Below are positions 35,673 through 43,439 of a stretch of 64,000 bases of DNA, one piece after another. Under the pieces are notes generated by a model, which did no database searches, was not told the origin of the DNA, and saw only the letters and a list, made by a program, of their open reading frames with translations. Within the stretch, counting starts at the first letter, position 1. Every line of letters begins with the position of its first letter. The stretch comes from an uncultured Eubacterium sp. (GTDB lineage Bacteria; Bacillota; Clostridia; Lachnospirales; Lachnospiraceae): the NCBI GenBank assembly GCA_910584065.1, contig CAJTZN010000016.1, positions 1 to 64,000 of the forward strand, read 5' to 3'. A program made the position numbers and the translations under genes.

Positions 35673-35847
35673 GTGGGCTGGGTATGGTTTCTGAGCCGGC
35701 AACATAGGATCGAGCCGTATGGTTTCATGGACATAAACACCATTCGCGCCGTATAGTTACCATTCATACCAATTGCAGTGCAAATACCGGAAGTAATGTT
35801 ATAATAGTGAATACCATAAAATAAAAGGAAAGTGAGGAACAGTTAAG

Positions 35848-36342
35848 ATGAAAAAGACGCTGCAGATTTTGATGGTTACCGTTATGATGGTTTTGTGTAT
35901 GACAGGATGCGGGAAGGAACAGGATGAGTTTTTGAACTATGTAAATGGTGATGCAAAGAAAGAAGTGTCAGAACTGGAATCGAAGGCGAAGGATAGTTAT
36001 GCGAGTGTGACCGGTGATAATTTCAAGGATGACCAAACGCTGCTTCAGGAACTTCGTACAAACACGTCAGATCTGGCAAAGCAGACAATTGAAAAGGCGA
36101 CGGCTCTTGGGGCGACGCTGGAAGGGGAGCAGTTGAAAAAGGTACACGAGATCTGCGTTACGTCCCTTAAAGATTTCCAAAGTGGTGTTGACCAGCTTAT
36201 ACAGGCGGTGGAGAACGAGGATGACAGCCAGTTGTCGCAGGTCAATGATCTTATGAGCAAGGCAAATGAAGAAGGCGCCAAATACATGGAGGAATTAAAG
36301 AAACTGGCAGAGGAACTGGATGTAGAGATGACGACGGAGTGA
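35848..36342 (+). CDS. Small helical lipoprotein
   Basis: This 164-residue protein has a lipoprotein signal (M-K-K-T-L-Q...C-M-T-G-C21). The mature part is almost entirely charged helix with heptad character (ELESKAKDSYASV; LMSKANEEGAKYMEELKKL), suggesting a helical bundle on the outer face of the membrane. A TATAAT lies at about 35801, a little over 40 bases ahead. I do not recognise the family. It is the last gene before the recombination-rich segment, and its G+C is like the core chromosome. Confidence 0.75.
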   Translation: MKKTLQILMVTVMMVLCMTGCGKEQDEFLNYVNGDAKKEVSELESKAKDSYASVTGDNFKDDQTLLQELRTNTSDLAKQTIEKATALGATLEGEQLKKVHEICVTSLKDFQSGVDQLIQAVENEDDSQLSQVNDLMSKANEEGAKYMEELKKLAEELDVEMTTE

Positions 36343-36424
36343 TGGGAAAGCAGAAGACGAAAAAAGTGAAAAAATGGGGCTGTTGGAAAATCTATTTCCC
36401 GACAGATCCAATTCTGCGAGATGA

Positions 36425-36497
36425 TTAATTGATTTCGTTTTCCAATTCAAGAACCTGTTCCAGAGAGAGACCGGAATAAAGAACAATCTCATCGGTT
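36425..36497 (-). pseudogene. C-terminal remnant of an Rpn-type nuclease
   Basis: The minus strand reads S-T-D-E-I-V-L-Y-S-G-L-S-L-E-Q-V-L-E-L-E-N and then a stop. This resembles the extreme C-terminus of PD-(D/E)XK 'Rpn/transposase' proteins, which end in an I-x-x-x-T/S-G-L-S-x-E-x-(V/I)-x-x-L helix pair. No start or upstream part remains. A repeated segment shared with the ends of the DGR target genes follows at 36498-36560. Confidence 0.4.
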
Positions 36498-36588
36498 GAC
36501 AGGGAAGGCGGTTTTTGTATTGCTGTTTGGACGAAGAAGCCACAAAATCATGTCGAAAACAACCCCCTGGTGCCAGTTCTACAATCTC

Positions 36589-36888
36589 TTAATCAAAAAT
36601 TCTAGTTATATCTTGATAGCGATTTACTACTCTATATATTTCTACGAACTCTTCTCCGATCTTATAAGTAATTACATAATCATTCCAAACAGCATATTTA
36701 TAATCTGTTTGAAAACTAACACGTTTGGAAAGATCTGCTCCTATATTCGGAAATAATTGTATGTTCTCAAACTTCTTATAGATTTCTTCTATGGTTCGAG
36801 CCGCATGATAGGGATTATCTTCTGCAATATAATCTCGAATCTCTTTTAGATCTGTAACAACGAAAGGGTTGATCCGAAGTTTCATCAT
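36589..36888 (-). CDS. RelE/ParE-type toxin (intact copy)
   Basis: This 99-residue protein has the RelE/ParE fold pattern: (K)LRINPFVVTDLKEIRDYI, a helix, then NIGADLSKRVSFQTDYKYAVWNDYVITYKI and a C-terminal strand V-E-I-Y-R-V-V-N-R. RelE members cut mRNA on the ribosome and ParE members poison gyrase; sequence by eye cannot decide between them. It overlaps the antitoxin gene by four bases. Two truncated copies of this gene lie at 41436 and 49259, each missing the last 26 residues. Confidence 0.85.
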   Translation of the reverse strand: MMKLRINPFVVTDLKEIRDYIAEDNPYHAARTIEEIYKKFENIQLFPNIGADLSKRVSFQTDYKYAVWNDYVITYKIGEEFVEIYRVVNRYQDITRIFD

Positions 36889-37139
36889 AAGCTATTTTCC
36901 ATAGCTGCTTTAAGTTCGTCTAAACTAAGCCAGCTATTCCCTTCTTTTACCGCTTCTTCGGCCTCTTGTAGTTTCATCAAAAGCTTTTTTTCTGCTCTAT
37001 CCTTCTCATAATCCTCAATGGCAAGAACAACAAATTTTCCTCGTCCATTTTTCGTTAAAAAAACTGGCTCTCCTACTTGGCAATTTTTTAGTACTTCATT
37101 ATAATTTCTTAAATCAGATACTGGTAAAATATTTGGCAT
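36885..37139 (-). CDS. Phd/YefM-type antitoxin
   Basis: I place the start at ATG 37139, behind GGAG with eight bases between, giving 84 residues beginning M-P-N-I-L-P-V-S-D-L-R-N-Y-N-E-V, the classic Phd/YefM N-terminus that binds DNA. The C-terminal half (GNSWLSLDELKAAMENSL) is the toxin-binding tail. It would repress its own promoter together with the toxin. Toxin and antitoxin overlap by ATGA. In the two decayed copies, a deletion between GTTTCATCA repeats has removed this C-terminal tail. Confidence 0.85.
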   Translation of the reverse strand: MPNILPVSDLRNYNEVLKNCQVGEPVFLTKNGRGKFVVLAIEDYEKDRAEKKLLMKLQEAEEAVKEGNSWLSLDELKAAMENSL

Positions 37140-37286
37140 AGTGATTCTCCTTTTCATCAATTTCTTATCTACATTATACACGAAATGCTGTAAAAATCAA
37201 CGTAATTATTTACAGCTACTCAATTTCATTTCATCTGTACCTTTTCTTACTGTTTGTCCGCCTGGGCAGATAATCAATAGTATTTC

Positions 37287-37387
37287 GAAAAGAACGCATT
37301 TTTCCCTTGACAGGCTGACCTGTATTTTGAGAAAATGTGATAGGAGCAATATTTCTATAGTCATTGTATGACAATCATGATTAAAAT
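37287..37387. repeat. Dispersed intergenic repeat, copy 1
   Basis: The segment from AACGCATTTTTCCC through TTGACAGGCTGACCTG, TTTTGAGAAAATG and CATTGTATGACAATCATG recurs in part at 44108-44226 and 50642-50768. The palindrome ATTGTATGACAAT lies at its right end. It may be a degraded mobile sequence or simply a segment copied during local duplications. Upstream, 37140-37286 shows no gene. Confidence 0.6.
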
Positions 37388-37429
37388 TGTAATTATACTT
37401 GGGAGTTTCAAAGTAAAGGTTTTAAAAAA

Positions 37430-37627
37430 TTGAATCGTAATATTGTTTGGATGAAACGAAGTGGTATGGTGAATGTCAGCAAATCTAAATTCTATAGATA
37501 TGTTATTCATGAAATGACCTTTCCAAACGGAATGCGCAAGAGTTGTGTGATAGATCATGCTTACAGATTAGAACACTGTAAAAAGCATTTGTCGCAAGCT
37601 GGAAAAGGAAATCAGTTTTGCTACTAG
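37430..37627 (+). CDS. Short hypothetical protein, possibly truncated
   Basis: This 65-residue frame opens with TTG and lacks a convincing ribosome site. The core K-S-K-F-Y-R-Y-V-I-H-E-M-T-F-P-N-G-M-R-K-S looks like real coding sequence, with codon use like its neighbour. It may start at GTG 37470 or be the remainder of a longer gene. The next gene starts 62 bases on and may be its partner. I do not recognise it. Confidence 0.4.
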   Translation: MNRNIVWMKRSGMVNVSKSKFYRYVIHEMTFPNGMRKSCVIDHAYRLEHCKKHLSQAGKGNQFCY

Positions 37628-37688
37628 GAGTGCAAAAAATGGTTTAATGTCTGCAAATCAGTGGAAAAGAAGAAAGGAAACAGAAGAA

Positions 37689-38207
37689 ATGATAGAAAAC
37701 AGGAATGTAGATATCATAATCTGTGCGGATGGTAAAAAACTGGTCTTGATCAACGATATTCGTTTCAAGGGCAAACGCCAGATTGACTGGGATGATGTAA
37801 AGCAGTATCTTAGAGGGTATGTTGGGGACTATTATGAGATTGAAAAAAATGCGGAGCGCGTTTATATTGGGAGTGAATTTCCCGAAGAATATACAGAATC
37901 AGAGAGTCGGAAGAGTCTTATGGGTGCAAATGCAAAAGCGAAAGCAAATGCCGCTACGGCGATACCAGAACTGATACAGATAGCATCTAATCCGGCTTTT
38001 GAAGAAAACCGCAAGCAAAAGCATAATAAAAACGCCAAATACGGCTGGTATAGATATGATGTCCGTTTTGCCCTTCCGGTTTATGAGGAAAATACGCTTG
38101 TAAGATATAATATCTTTCATGCCCGGCTTCTGATCAACCATGCCGAAAATGGCAGGAAATATCTATATGATATCTTGGCAGTAAAAAAAGAAACGAGCAG
38201 GCCGTAG
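37689..38207 (+). CDS. Conserved hypothetical protein, 172 residues
   Basis: I prefer ATG 37689 after AAAGGAAACAG; ATG 37647 would add 14 residues. The protein has a D-G-K-K-L-V-L-I-N-D-I-R-F-K-G-K-R strand pair, a V-Y-I-G-S-E-F-P-E-E-Y segment, an Ala-rich L-M-G-A-N-A-K-A-K-A-N-A helix and a closing Y-N-I-F-x-A-R-L-L-I strand. I have the impression of a family common in Lachnospiraceae accessory regions, but I can name no domain or function. There is no signal peptide. It stands between toxin-antitoxin genes and the DGR target locus. Confidence 0.7.
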   Translation: MIENRNVDIIICADGKKLVLINDIRFKGKRQIDWDDVKQYLRGYVGDYYEIEKNAERVYIGSEFPEEYTESESRKSLMGANAKAKANAATAIPELIQIASNPAFEENRKQKHNKNAKYGWYRYDVRFALPVYEENTLVRYNIFHARLLINHAENGRKYLYDILAVKKETSRP

Positions 38208-38426
38208 CAAGATGTACGGTGAAAACCCATTTCTTATTGTCAATGATAAACTATTTCTTCCGTCTTGTCAATCCCTCATTTTTGTTTTTCGAAGGGATTC
38301 GTAAAATTTGTAAAATTTATTATGCTGCTGTTCAACTATACTTTTAACAGCTTAAGGGATAAGCGTGCCTTTTTTCGGAATACTGTCATGTCCGGCAAAT
38401 GGGAAAAAATAATCTTTTACTCCCCG

Positions 38427-38642
38427 TCATTTGTACCGTTTCTTGTTATTCGTCCGCCCAAGCAGGTAATCGACCGATACGTCAAAATAATCCCCGAGTT
38501 TGATGAGCATTTCGGGGGAGATGGAAATAACGCCGTTTTCATACTGGGAATAGGTGTTTTGGGATACGCCGAGGTGATCGGCGAGCGTTTTCTGGCGGAT
38601 GTCATGGTCTTCTCTAATGTTTTTCAGATTTTGTAATTTCAT
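38427..38642 (-). CDS. XRE-family transcriptional regulator
   Basis: This 71-residue single-domain helix-turn-helix protein starts at ATG 38642 behind AAAGGAGG. The XRE pattern is complete: L-K-N-I-R-E-D-H-D-I-R-Q-K-T-L-A-D-H-L-G-V-S-Q-N-T-Y-S-Q-Y-E-N-G, then a I-S-P-E-M-L-I-K-L-G-D-Y-F-D-V-S-V-D-Y-L-L-G-R tail. It is divergent from the first DGR target gene. The space between them holds a perfect 17-bp inverted repeat placed on the target's promoter, so it probably represses that gene and itself. A broken copy of this gene lies at 53049-53131. Confidence 0.9.
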   Translation of the reverse strand: MKLQNLKNIREDHDIRQKTLADHLGVSQNTYSQYENGVISISPEMLIKLGDYFDVSVDYLLGRTNNKKRYK

Positions 38643-38692
38643 AGGCGCCTCCTTTGGAACTGGATTGTATTACTTGAGCATTACTATAAAAC

Positions 38693-38737
38693 ATCTGAAA
38701 TACAGATATTGACTTATATCTGTATTTCAGATATAAT
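38693..38737 (+). promoter_or_regulatory. Promoter with perfect 17-bp inverted-repeat operator
   Basis: ATCTGAAATACAGATAT (38693-38709) and its exact complement ATATCTGTATTTCAGAT (38716-38732) are separated by 6 bases. The promoter TTGACT (38709-38714), 17 bases, TATAAT (38732-38737) lies within them: the left arm ends at the -35 and the right arm runs into the -10. A repressor bound here would block the DUF6273 target gene at 38832. The nearby XRE gene is the obvious candidate. Confidence 0.85.
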
Positions 38738-38831
38738 GTAATGGTAGTCCGAAAAAAGGGCAGATGCAGGCCGTTTACAAGTAGGAAGAAACAAGATTAA
38801 GATATTGTTTCGAAAAATAAGGAGGATTAAC

Positions 38832-41315
38832 ATGAAAATAACCGGAAAGAGAATGAAACGAAGAGTCGCGTTGTTAGTCAGTGCAGCGCTTTTGTTAGGC
38901 GTACTGCCGATGAAAGAAGGGGAGGGAAGCTGGGCGGCACAGCAGTCCGCGCTCCGGAATCCCCGCATACTCAAAACCACTCAGGAAGTGACACCCGGAT
39001 CTGGTGGGCAGAAAGAGTTGAAAAATCCAACCACGGAAAACGGAATTACCACCTGGGACAGTATCTGGTTCGGTAATTACTGGCAGGAGGATACGAATGG
39101 AGATGGGGAAGCGGATAAAAATGATGAAAAGCAGCCGATCAAGTGGCGGGTACTGTCGGTGGACGGAGACGATGTGTTTCTGCTGGCGGATAAAAACATT
39201 GATGTGCAGAAGTATAATGATACAGATACAGGTGTAACATGGGAAACATGTACGATGCGTAGCTGGCTGAACGGCTATGGGGCGGAAGCGAATAGCAACG
39301 GGAAGGATTACAGCGATAATAATTTCCTCGATCATGCCTTTACGGAAGAGGAGCAGTCAATGATTAGGACTACAAATGTAGTAAATAATGACAATCCCGA
39401 GTATAATACGGAAGGTGGGAATGATACATCGGATCAAGTATATCTACTGTCAATTGATGAAGTAATGAATCCGGCATATGGGTTTACTTCTGATGCAGAT
39501 TATACAAAGATGAGAGAAGCAGCAAACACTTCCTATGTGGCAGGGGGAGGAGAAATTAAAAGTGATGATATGAACAGTGCCGGAAGTAACGATGCATGGT
39601 GGCTGCGGTCGCCGGGCAGTAGTAGTGACAGTGCCGCCAGCGTGAATTTCTATGGCAACGTGACCCGGCTTGGCCACGATGTCATCAATCGCTATGCTAG
39701 TGTTGTTGTTCGCCCCGCTTTGCATTTAAATCTATCATCTACCTCAAGCTGGTCATACGCTGGTACCGTTATCTCGGATGATATAGCTGAATGGGACTGT
39801 GTGTGGTTCGGAAATTACTGGCAGGAGGATACGGACGCAGATGGGATTGCAGACAAAGATGATGTTAAGACGCCAATCAAATGGCGGGTGCTGTCAGTAA
39901 ATGGGAATGACGCATTTTTGGTGGCAGATAAAAATCTGGATGTGCAGAAATATAATGATACAAGTACAGATGTTACGTGGGAGACTTGTACGATGAGAAG
40001 CTGGCTGAATGGTTATGGAGCCGGGGAAAATGCAGAGGGAACGGATTATAGTAGTAATAGTTTCATGATAAATGCGTTTTCAGAAAGCGAGCGATTAGCC
40101 ATAAGGACTGCAAATGTAGTGAATGGTGATAATTCTTATTATGATACAGAAGGTGGTAATGATACGTCAGATCAGGTGTATCTACTTTCTTTGGATGAGG
40201 TGATGAATCCAGCATATGGGTTTGCTTCTAATATAAATATGACAAAGATGAGAGAAGCAGTAAACACTTCCTATGTGGCAGGGGGAGGAGAAATTAAAAG
40301 TGATGATATGAACAGTGCCGGAAGTAGCGATGCATGGTGGCTGCGGTCGCCGGGCAATAATAGTGACTATGCCGCCTACGTGTTTTACTATGGCTACGTG
40401 TCCCGGATTGGCAACATTGTCCGCGATGGTGGTGTTGGTGTTCGCCCCGCTTTGCATTTAAATCTATCATCTACTTCAAGCTGGTCATACGCTGGTACCG
40501 TTAATTCGGAAGGGGAAGAAAAAGAGGAGGCGTTTCCGCACCCTACGGAACCAGGAAACACACAGAAACCCGAGATAAGCGCAGTGCCAGAAACTACGAA
40601 AAATCCGGTTCAGACAGGAAAGTCAACAGAAAAGCCAAGTGTGAAACCAAGTAACCAGCCGGATGCTGATTCGACACCAAAACCGAGTATGAAGCCAGAC
40701 GCTGTTTCGACAACTGAACCGAGTATAAGACCGAGTATAAAGCCCGGAAATGATCCGAGTGCCGAACCGAGCGTAAAACCGGATGGTGGTTCAACTTCCA
40801 AGCCGAGTGTAAAGCCGGATGATGGACAGACGTCCAAGCCAAGTGTAAAGCCGGATGACGGTCAGCAGTCAAAACCGAGCGCGAAGCCTGACGTAGGCGT
40901 GACACCAGAACCGAGCAGCAAACCCGATGTAGAGCCGTCGGCTGCTCCAGGAGCAGGGCCAACTTTTACTCCGGGAAATCTGCCGCCGATTATTACCCCG
41001 GGAATACAGCCGTCAGCCTCTCCGAATGTCGTCAGCACAGGAAAAGTATCTGCCGTTAAACTGAAACAGAAAAAGCAGGGCGTGACAGTTTCATGGAAAA
41101 AGGTATCGGGAGCGGCCGGGTATCAGATCTGCTACAGCACATCAAAAAAGTGGAAAAACAAGAAACAAAAGCTGAGTCGGAAAAATAAGCTTATTGTGAA
41201 GAAACTGAAAAAGAAGAAAACTTACTATTTCCGTGTCCGCGCTTACCGGATGAATGGGGCGAAGAAAGTATATGGGGCGTGGAGTAAGGCGAGGAAAATA
41301 AAGATAAAGAAGTAA
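38832..41315 (+). CDS. Secreted protein with two DUF6273 domains (DGR target)
   Basis: ATG 38832 follows AAGGAGG, giving 827 residues. The order is: signal peptide (1-36); DUF6273 domain 1 (about 60-310); DUF6273 domain 2 (about 315-565); a linker of SKPSVKPD-type repeats (about 570-735); and a Lys-rich fibronectin-III-like C-terminus (about 737-827). Each DUF6273 domain has a calcium-loop-like D-T-N-G-D-G-x-A-D insert, W-E-T-C-T-M-R-S-W-L-N-G, and ends W-W-L-R-S-P-G...V-R-P-A-L-H-L-N-L. The stretch between those last two motifs is hypervariable (39597-39726 and 40335-40454). The XRE operator controls its promoter and a terminator follows. Likely a displayed binding protein with DGR-diversified loops. 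Confidence 0.85.
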   Translation: MKITGKRMKRRVALLVSAALLLGVLPMKEGEGSWAAQQSALRNPRILKTTQEVTPGSGGQKELKNPTTENGITTWDSIWFGNYWQEDTNGDGEADKNDEKQPIKWRVLSVDGDDVFLLADKNIDVQKYNDTDTGVTWETCTMRSWLNGYGAEANSNGKDYSDNNFLDHAFTEEEQSMIRTTNVVNNDNPEYNTEGGNDTSDQVYLLSIDEVMNPAYGFTSDADYTKMREAANTSYVAGGGEIKSDDMNSAGSNDAWWLRSPGSSSDSAASVNFYGNVTRLGHDVINRYASVVVRPALHLNLSSTSSWSYAGTVISDDIAEWDCVWFGNYWQEDTDADGIADKDDVKTPIKWRVLSVNGNDAFLVADKNLDVQKYNDTSTDVTWETCTMRSWLNGYGAGENAEGTDYSSNSFMINAFSESERLAIRTANVVNGDNSYYDTEGGNDTSDQVYLLSLDEVMNPAYGFASNINMTKMREAVNTSYVAGGGEIKSDDMNSAGSSDAWWLRSPGNNSDYAAYVFYYGYVSRIGNIVRDGGVGVRPALHLNLSSTSSWSYAGTVNSEGEEKEEAFPHPTEPGNTQKPEISAVPETTKNPVQTGKSTEKPSVKPSNQPDADSTPKPSMKPDAVSTTEPSIRPSIKPGNDPSAEPSVKPDGGSTSKPSVKPDDGQTSKPSVKPDDGQQSKPSAKPDVGVTPEPSSKPDVEPSAAPGAGPTFTPGNLPPIITPGIQPSASPNVVSTGKVSAVKLKQKKQGVTVSWKKVSGAAGYQICYSTSKKWKNKKQKLSRKNKLIVKKLKKKKTYYFRVRAYRMNGAKKVYGAWSKARKIKIKK
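39597..39726 (+). repeat. Variable repeat A (DGR VR)
   Basis: From TGGTGGCTGCGG to CGCCCCGCTTTG. The flanks are identical to copies B and C. Internal codons differ at the first and second bases, while the third base (C or T) is kept. This copy is two codons longer than the others near its 3' end (ATC AAT CGC TAT GCT AGT region). Confidence 0.85.
40335..40454 (+). repeat. Variable repeat B (DGR VR)
   Basis: This is the second variable segment in the same gene as copy A, 120 bases, with identical flanks. Examples of column differences from A: TAT for AGT, TAC for AGC, TTT for AAT, TAC for TTC, TAC for AAC, TCC for ACC, ATT for CTT. All keep the third base. Confidence 0.85.
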
Positions 41316-41335
41316 AGAACCAAATTTCATAAAAG

Positions 41336-41393
41336 AACCGTCTTTTGCTTTCGGTATGGTGTATAAACATCCGGACAGTGGAAGGCGGTTTTT
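41336..41393 (+). terminator. Terminator of the first DGR target gene
   Basis: AACCGTCTT (41336-41344) pairs with AAGGCGGTT (41382-41390) through one G-T wobble, followed by TTT. The loop is about 37 bases. The same structure follows the second target gene at 49159-49216. Confidence 0.6.
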
Positions 41394-41435
41394 GTATTGC
41401 TGCCTGGACGAAAAAAGCCACAAAAAATGTCAATA

Positions 41436-41722
41436 ATTACATAATCATTCCAAACAGCATATTTATAATCTGTTTGCAAACCAACACGTTTGGAAAGATC
41501 TGCTCCTATATTCGGAAATAATTGTATGTTCTCAAATTTCTCATAGATTTCTTCTATGATGCGGGCCGCATGATAGGGATTATCTTCTGCAATATAATCT
41601 CGAATCTCTTTTAGATCTGTAACAACGAAAGGGTTGATCCGGAGTTTCATCAAAAGCCTTTTTTCTGCTCTATCCCTCTCGTAATCCTCAATGGCAAGAA
41701 CAACAAATTTTCCTCATCCATT
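41436..41722 (-). pseudogene. Decayed RelE/antitoxin pair, copy 1
   Basis: The toxin part (41436-41653) is nearly identical to the intact toxin at 36589 up to Y-A-V-W-N-D-Y-V-I and then lacks the last 26 residues. In front of it, only the middle of the antitoxin gene remains. About 87 bases encoding the antitoxin tail are gone, exactly between two GTTTCATCA repeats present in the intact locus. The antitoxin start is also missing. The frame now reads into unrelated sequence to 41327. Confidence 0.85.
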
Positions 41723-41749
41723 TTATTATATGGTTTTTGCTCTTTTTAG

Positions 41750-42022
41750 GATTTCCAGAATGTGATCAATGAATATTTGGATGATTGTAAAGAACGGAAT
41801 GTGAAGTACGAGAAGCCATACAAGGGAACTTTTAATGTCAGGATCAGTCCGGAACTTCATCGAAATATTGCAGAGTATGCGATTGAGCACGGAAAGAGTT
41901 TAAACGCTGCAGTAGAGGAGGCTATTGGAAATATGGTTGGATGTTCACTTATCCTCTTTTCAATCTTCTTGTCTGTAATTTTTTCCAAATTACCCGTGCC
42001 CTTTGGCATATCTTTGATGTAA
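41750..42022 (+). pseudogene. C-terminal fragment of a HicB-type antitoxin
   Basis: The open frame begins right after a TAG. It reads D-F-Q-N-V-I-N-E-Y-L-D-D, then EKPYKGTFNVRISPELHRNI and A-I-E-H-G-K-S-L-N-A-A-V-E-E-A-I, the C-terminal part of HicB antitoxins with its ribbon-helix-helix. The N-terminal HicB domain and any HicA toxin are missing. A GTG at 41762 has no ribosome site. The tail after E-A-I may be foreign. It adjoins the decayed RelE copy, consistent with a junction near 41740. Confidence 0.7.
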
Positions 42023-42095
42023 GGTGGCCGAGAGGCAGTTTTTCATTTTGTAAAGGATTATAAAATCCAAAACAATTATTTTTTATGAAAAAAAG

Positions 42096-42123
42096 TTGCA
42101 TAAAAAATAATTTGTGATATAAT
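42096..42123 (+). promoter_or_regulatory. Promoter of the AAA/RloB operon
   Basis: TTGCAT (42096-42101), 16 bases, extended -10 TGATATAAT (-10 at 42118-42123), 38 bases before the ATPase start. Confidence 0.7.
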
Positions 42124-42161
42124 AATAAGGAAAGAAGAAAAGTGACTTGGAGGAATGAGCC

Positions 42162-43439
42162 ATGATTATAGAGGTAAGAGCAAAAAACTGTTTTGTATTT
42201 GAGGAAAACATTACATTTTCAATGAAAGCAGATATGCGAAATAAGAAATTTGGGGCGAATGTTCATAAAGAGAACAATTTTAACGTGCTTAAAACGGTAG
42301 GAATATATGGACCGAACAATGCAGGAAAAACCTGTTTAGTTAAGTGCATTAGAGCAATGAAAAATATGCTTTTAAATAAAAAAAATGGTTTGATGCCTAA
42401 TATATTTTCAGAGAGTGAAGTATGTGAGTTGGGCGTAACATTTATGGTATTGGGAAGAAAGTTCTCTTATGACATAAAATATGATGCGGAGAAAGAAGAG
42501 TATCTATATGAATCATTTTCAGAGATATTCAAAGATCAGTATAATAATGAAAAAGAGGTTTGCTGGTTGAAAAAAGATACCATTAGTGAAATCTATGAAT
42601 GTGGTGATAAAGATGTGCGGAATATGATTCCGGTTGTATCGAAAAATAATTTGCTATGTTATGTAATAGATACAAGTAAGTTTGAACATTTGGGCGAGAT
42701 GAAGCAGATTCTTGTTGGATTTGCTGAGAAAATTGATATCATCAATATGAACAATATACCTATGCAGCACACGATTGAACTTATGAAGAATAAAAATCAA
42801 TGGCAGGAAAAGGTTGTAGAATTTATAAAAAATGCAGATTTGTATATGGATAACTTTGAGTTTGTTGATATGGACAAAATTCAGTTAAAGTCTACGGATG
42901 GAGATGAAAAACCGGAAGAGAAAGTTCTTGATCTTCCGGAGAACATTATGGAGCAATTTAGGCTGGTTTCCACATATAAAGGAGTCCATGTACCAAGCAT
43001 AATATTTGATTCTACAGGAACAAAGAAGATTGCGGCTATTGCCAGTTATGTTATAGAAGCACTTGAACAGGGTAGGATTCTTGTGGTAGATGAATTGGAT
43101 AGCAGTATTCATTTTAAGCTTACTAGGGCAATTGTTGCGATGTTCAATAATGAACTGAATTCAAATGCGCAGATGATATTTACAGTTCACGATATTAATC
43201 TTATGGATTGCAGGAGAATGTTCCGGAAGGAGCAGATTTGGTTTGTTTATAAGGATGAAGAAGGTGTATATGTTTATTCGCTTGCTGATTTTACAGCACA
43301 ACAGGGTGTGAGAGATACTACAGATGTTATGGAAAAATATAGAAAAGGTGCTCTCGGTGCTTTACCTGATCCGGAATTGATTAACTCATTGCTTAGTATT
43401 AAAGGTGAGGCAAAGGGGGATGATGCCGATGCCAAATAA
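42162..43439 (+). CDS. AAA ATPase of an AbiL/RloA-type defence pair
   Basis: This 425-residue SMC/ABC-like AAA ATPase opens M-I-I-E-V-R-A-K-N-C-F-V-F-E-E-N-I-T-F-S. The Walker A is G50-P-N-N-A-G-K-T, the signature-like helix carries D-S-T-G-T-K-K, and the Walker B is I-L-V-V-D-E-L-D-S-S (about 306-315), followed by a T-V-H-D switch histidine. ATPases of this class pair with a TOPRIM-like nuclease in AbiL, RloAB and PARIS phage-defence systems. The next gene is such a protein and overlaps by about 11 bases. A fragment of this gene is copied at 51348-51476. It is probably intact and active in abortive infection. Confidence 0.85.
   Translation: MIIEVRAKNCFVFEENITFSMKADMRNKKFGANVHKENNFNVLKTVGIYGPNNAGKTCLVKCIRAMKNMLLNKKNGLMPNIFSESEVCELGVTFMVLGRKFSYDIKYDAEKEEYLYESFSEIFKDQYNNEKEVCWLKKDTISEIYECGDKDVRNMIPVVSKNNLLCYVIDTSKFEHLGEMKQILVGFAEKIDIINMNNIPMQHTIELMKNKNQWQEKVVEFIKNADLYMDNFEFVDMDKIQLKSTDGDEKPEEKVLDLPENIMEQFRLVSTYKGVHVPSIIFDSTGTKKIAAIASYVIEALEQGRILVVDELDSSIHFKLTRAIVAMFNNELNSNAQMIFTVHDINLMDCRRMFRKEQIWFVYKDEEGVYVYSLADFTAQQGVRDTTDVMEKYRKGALGALPDPELINSLLSIKGEAKGDDADAK

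Noticed and set aside
41142..41433. Minus-strand frame across the end of the DUF6273 gene and its terminator
   Set aside because: It is present twice only because the whole block is duplicated; it has no ribosome site and overlaps a clear fibronectin-III-like coding end.
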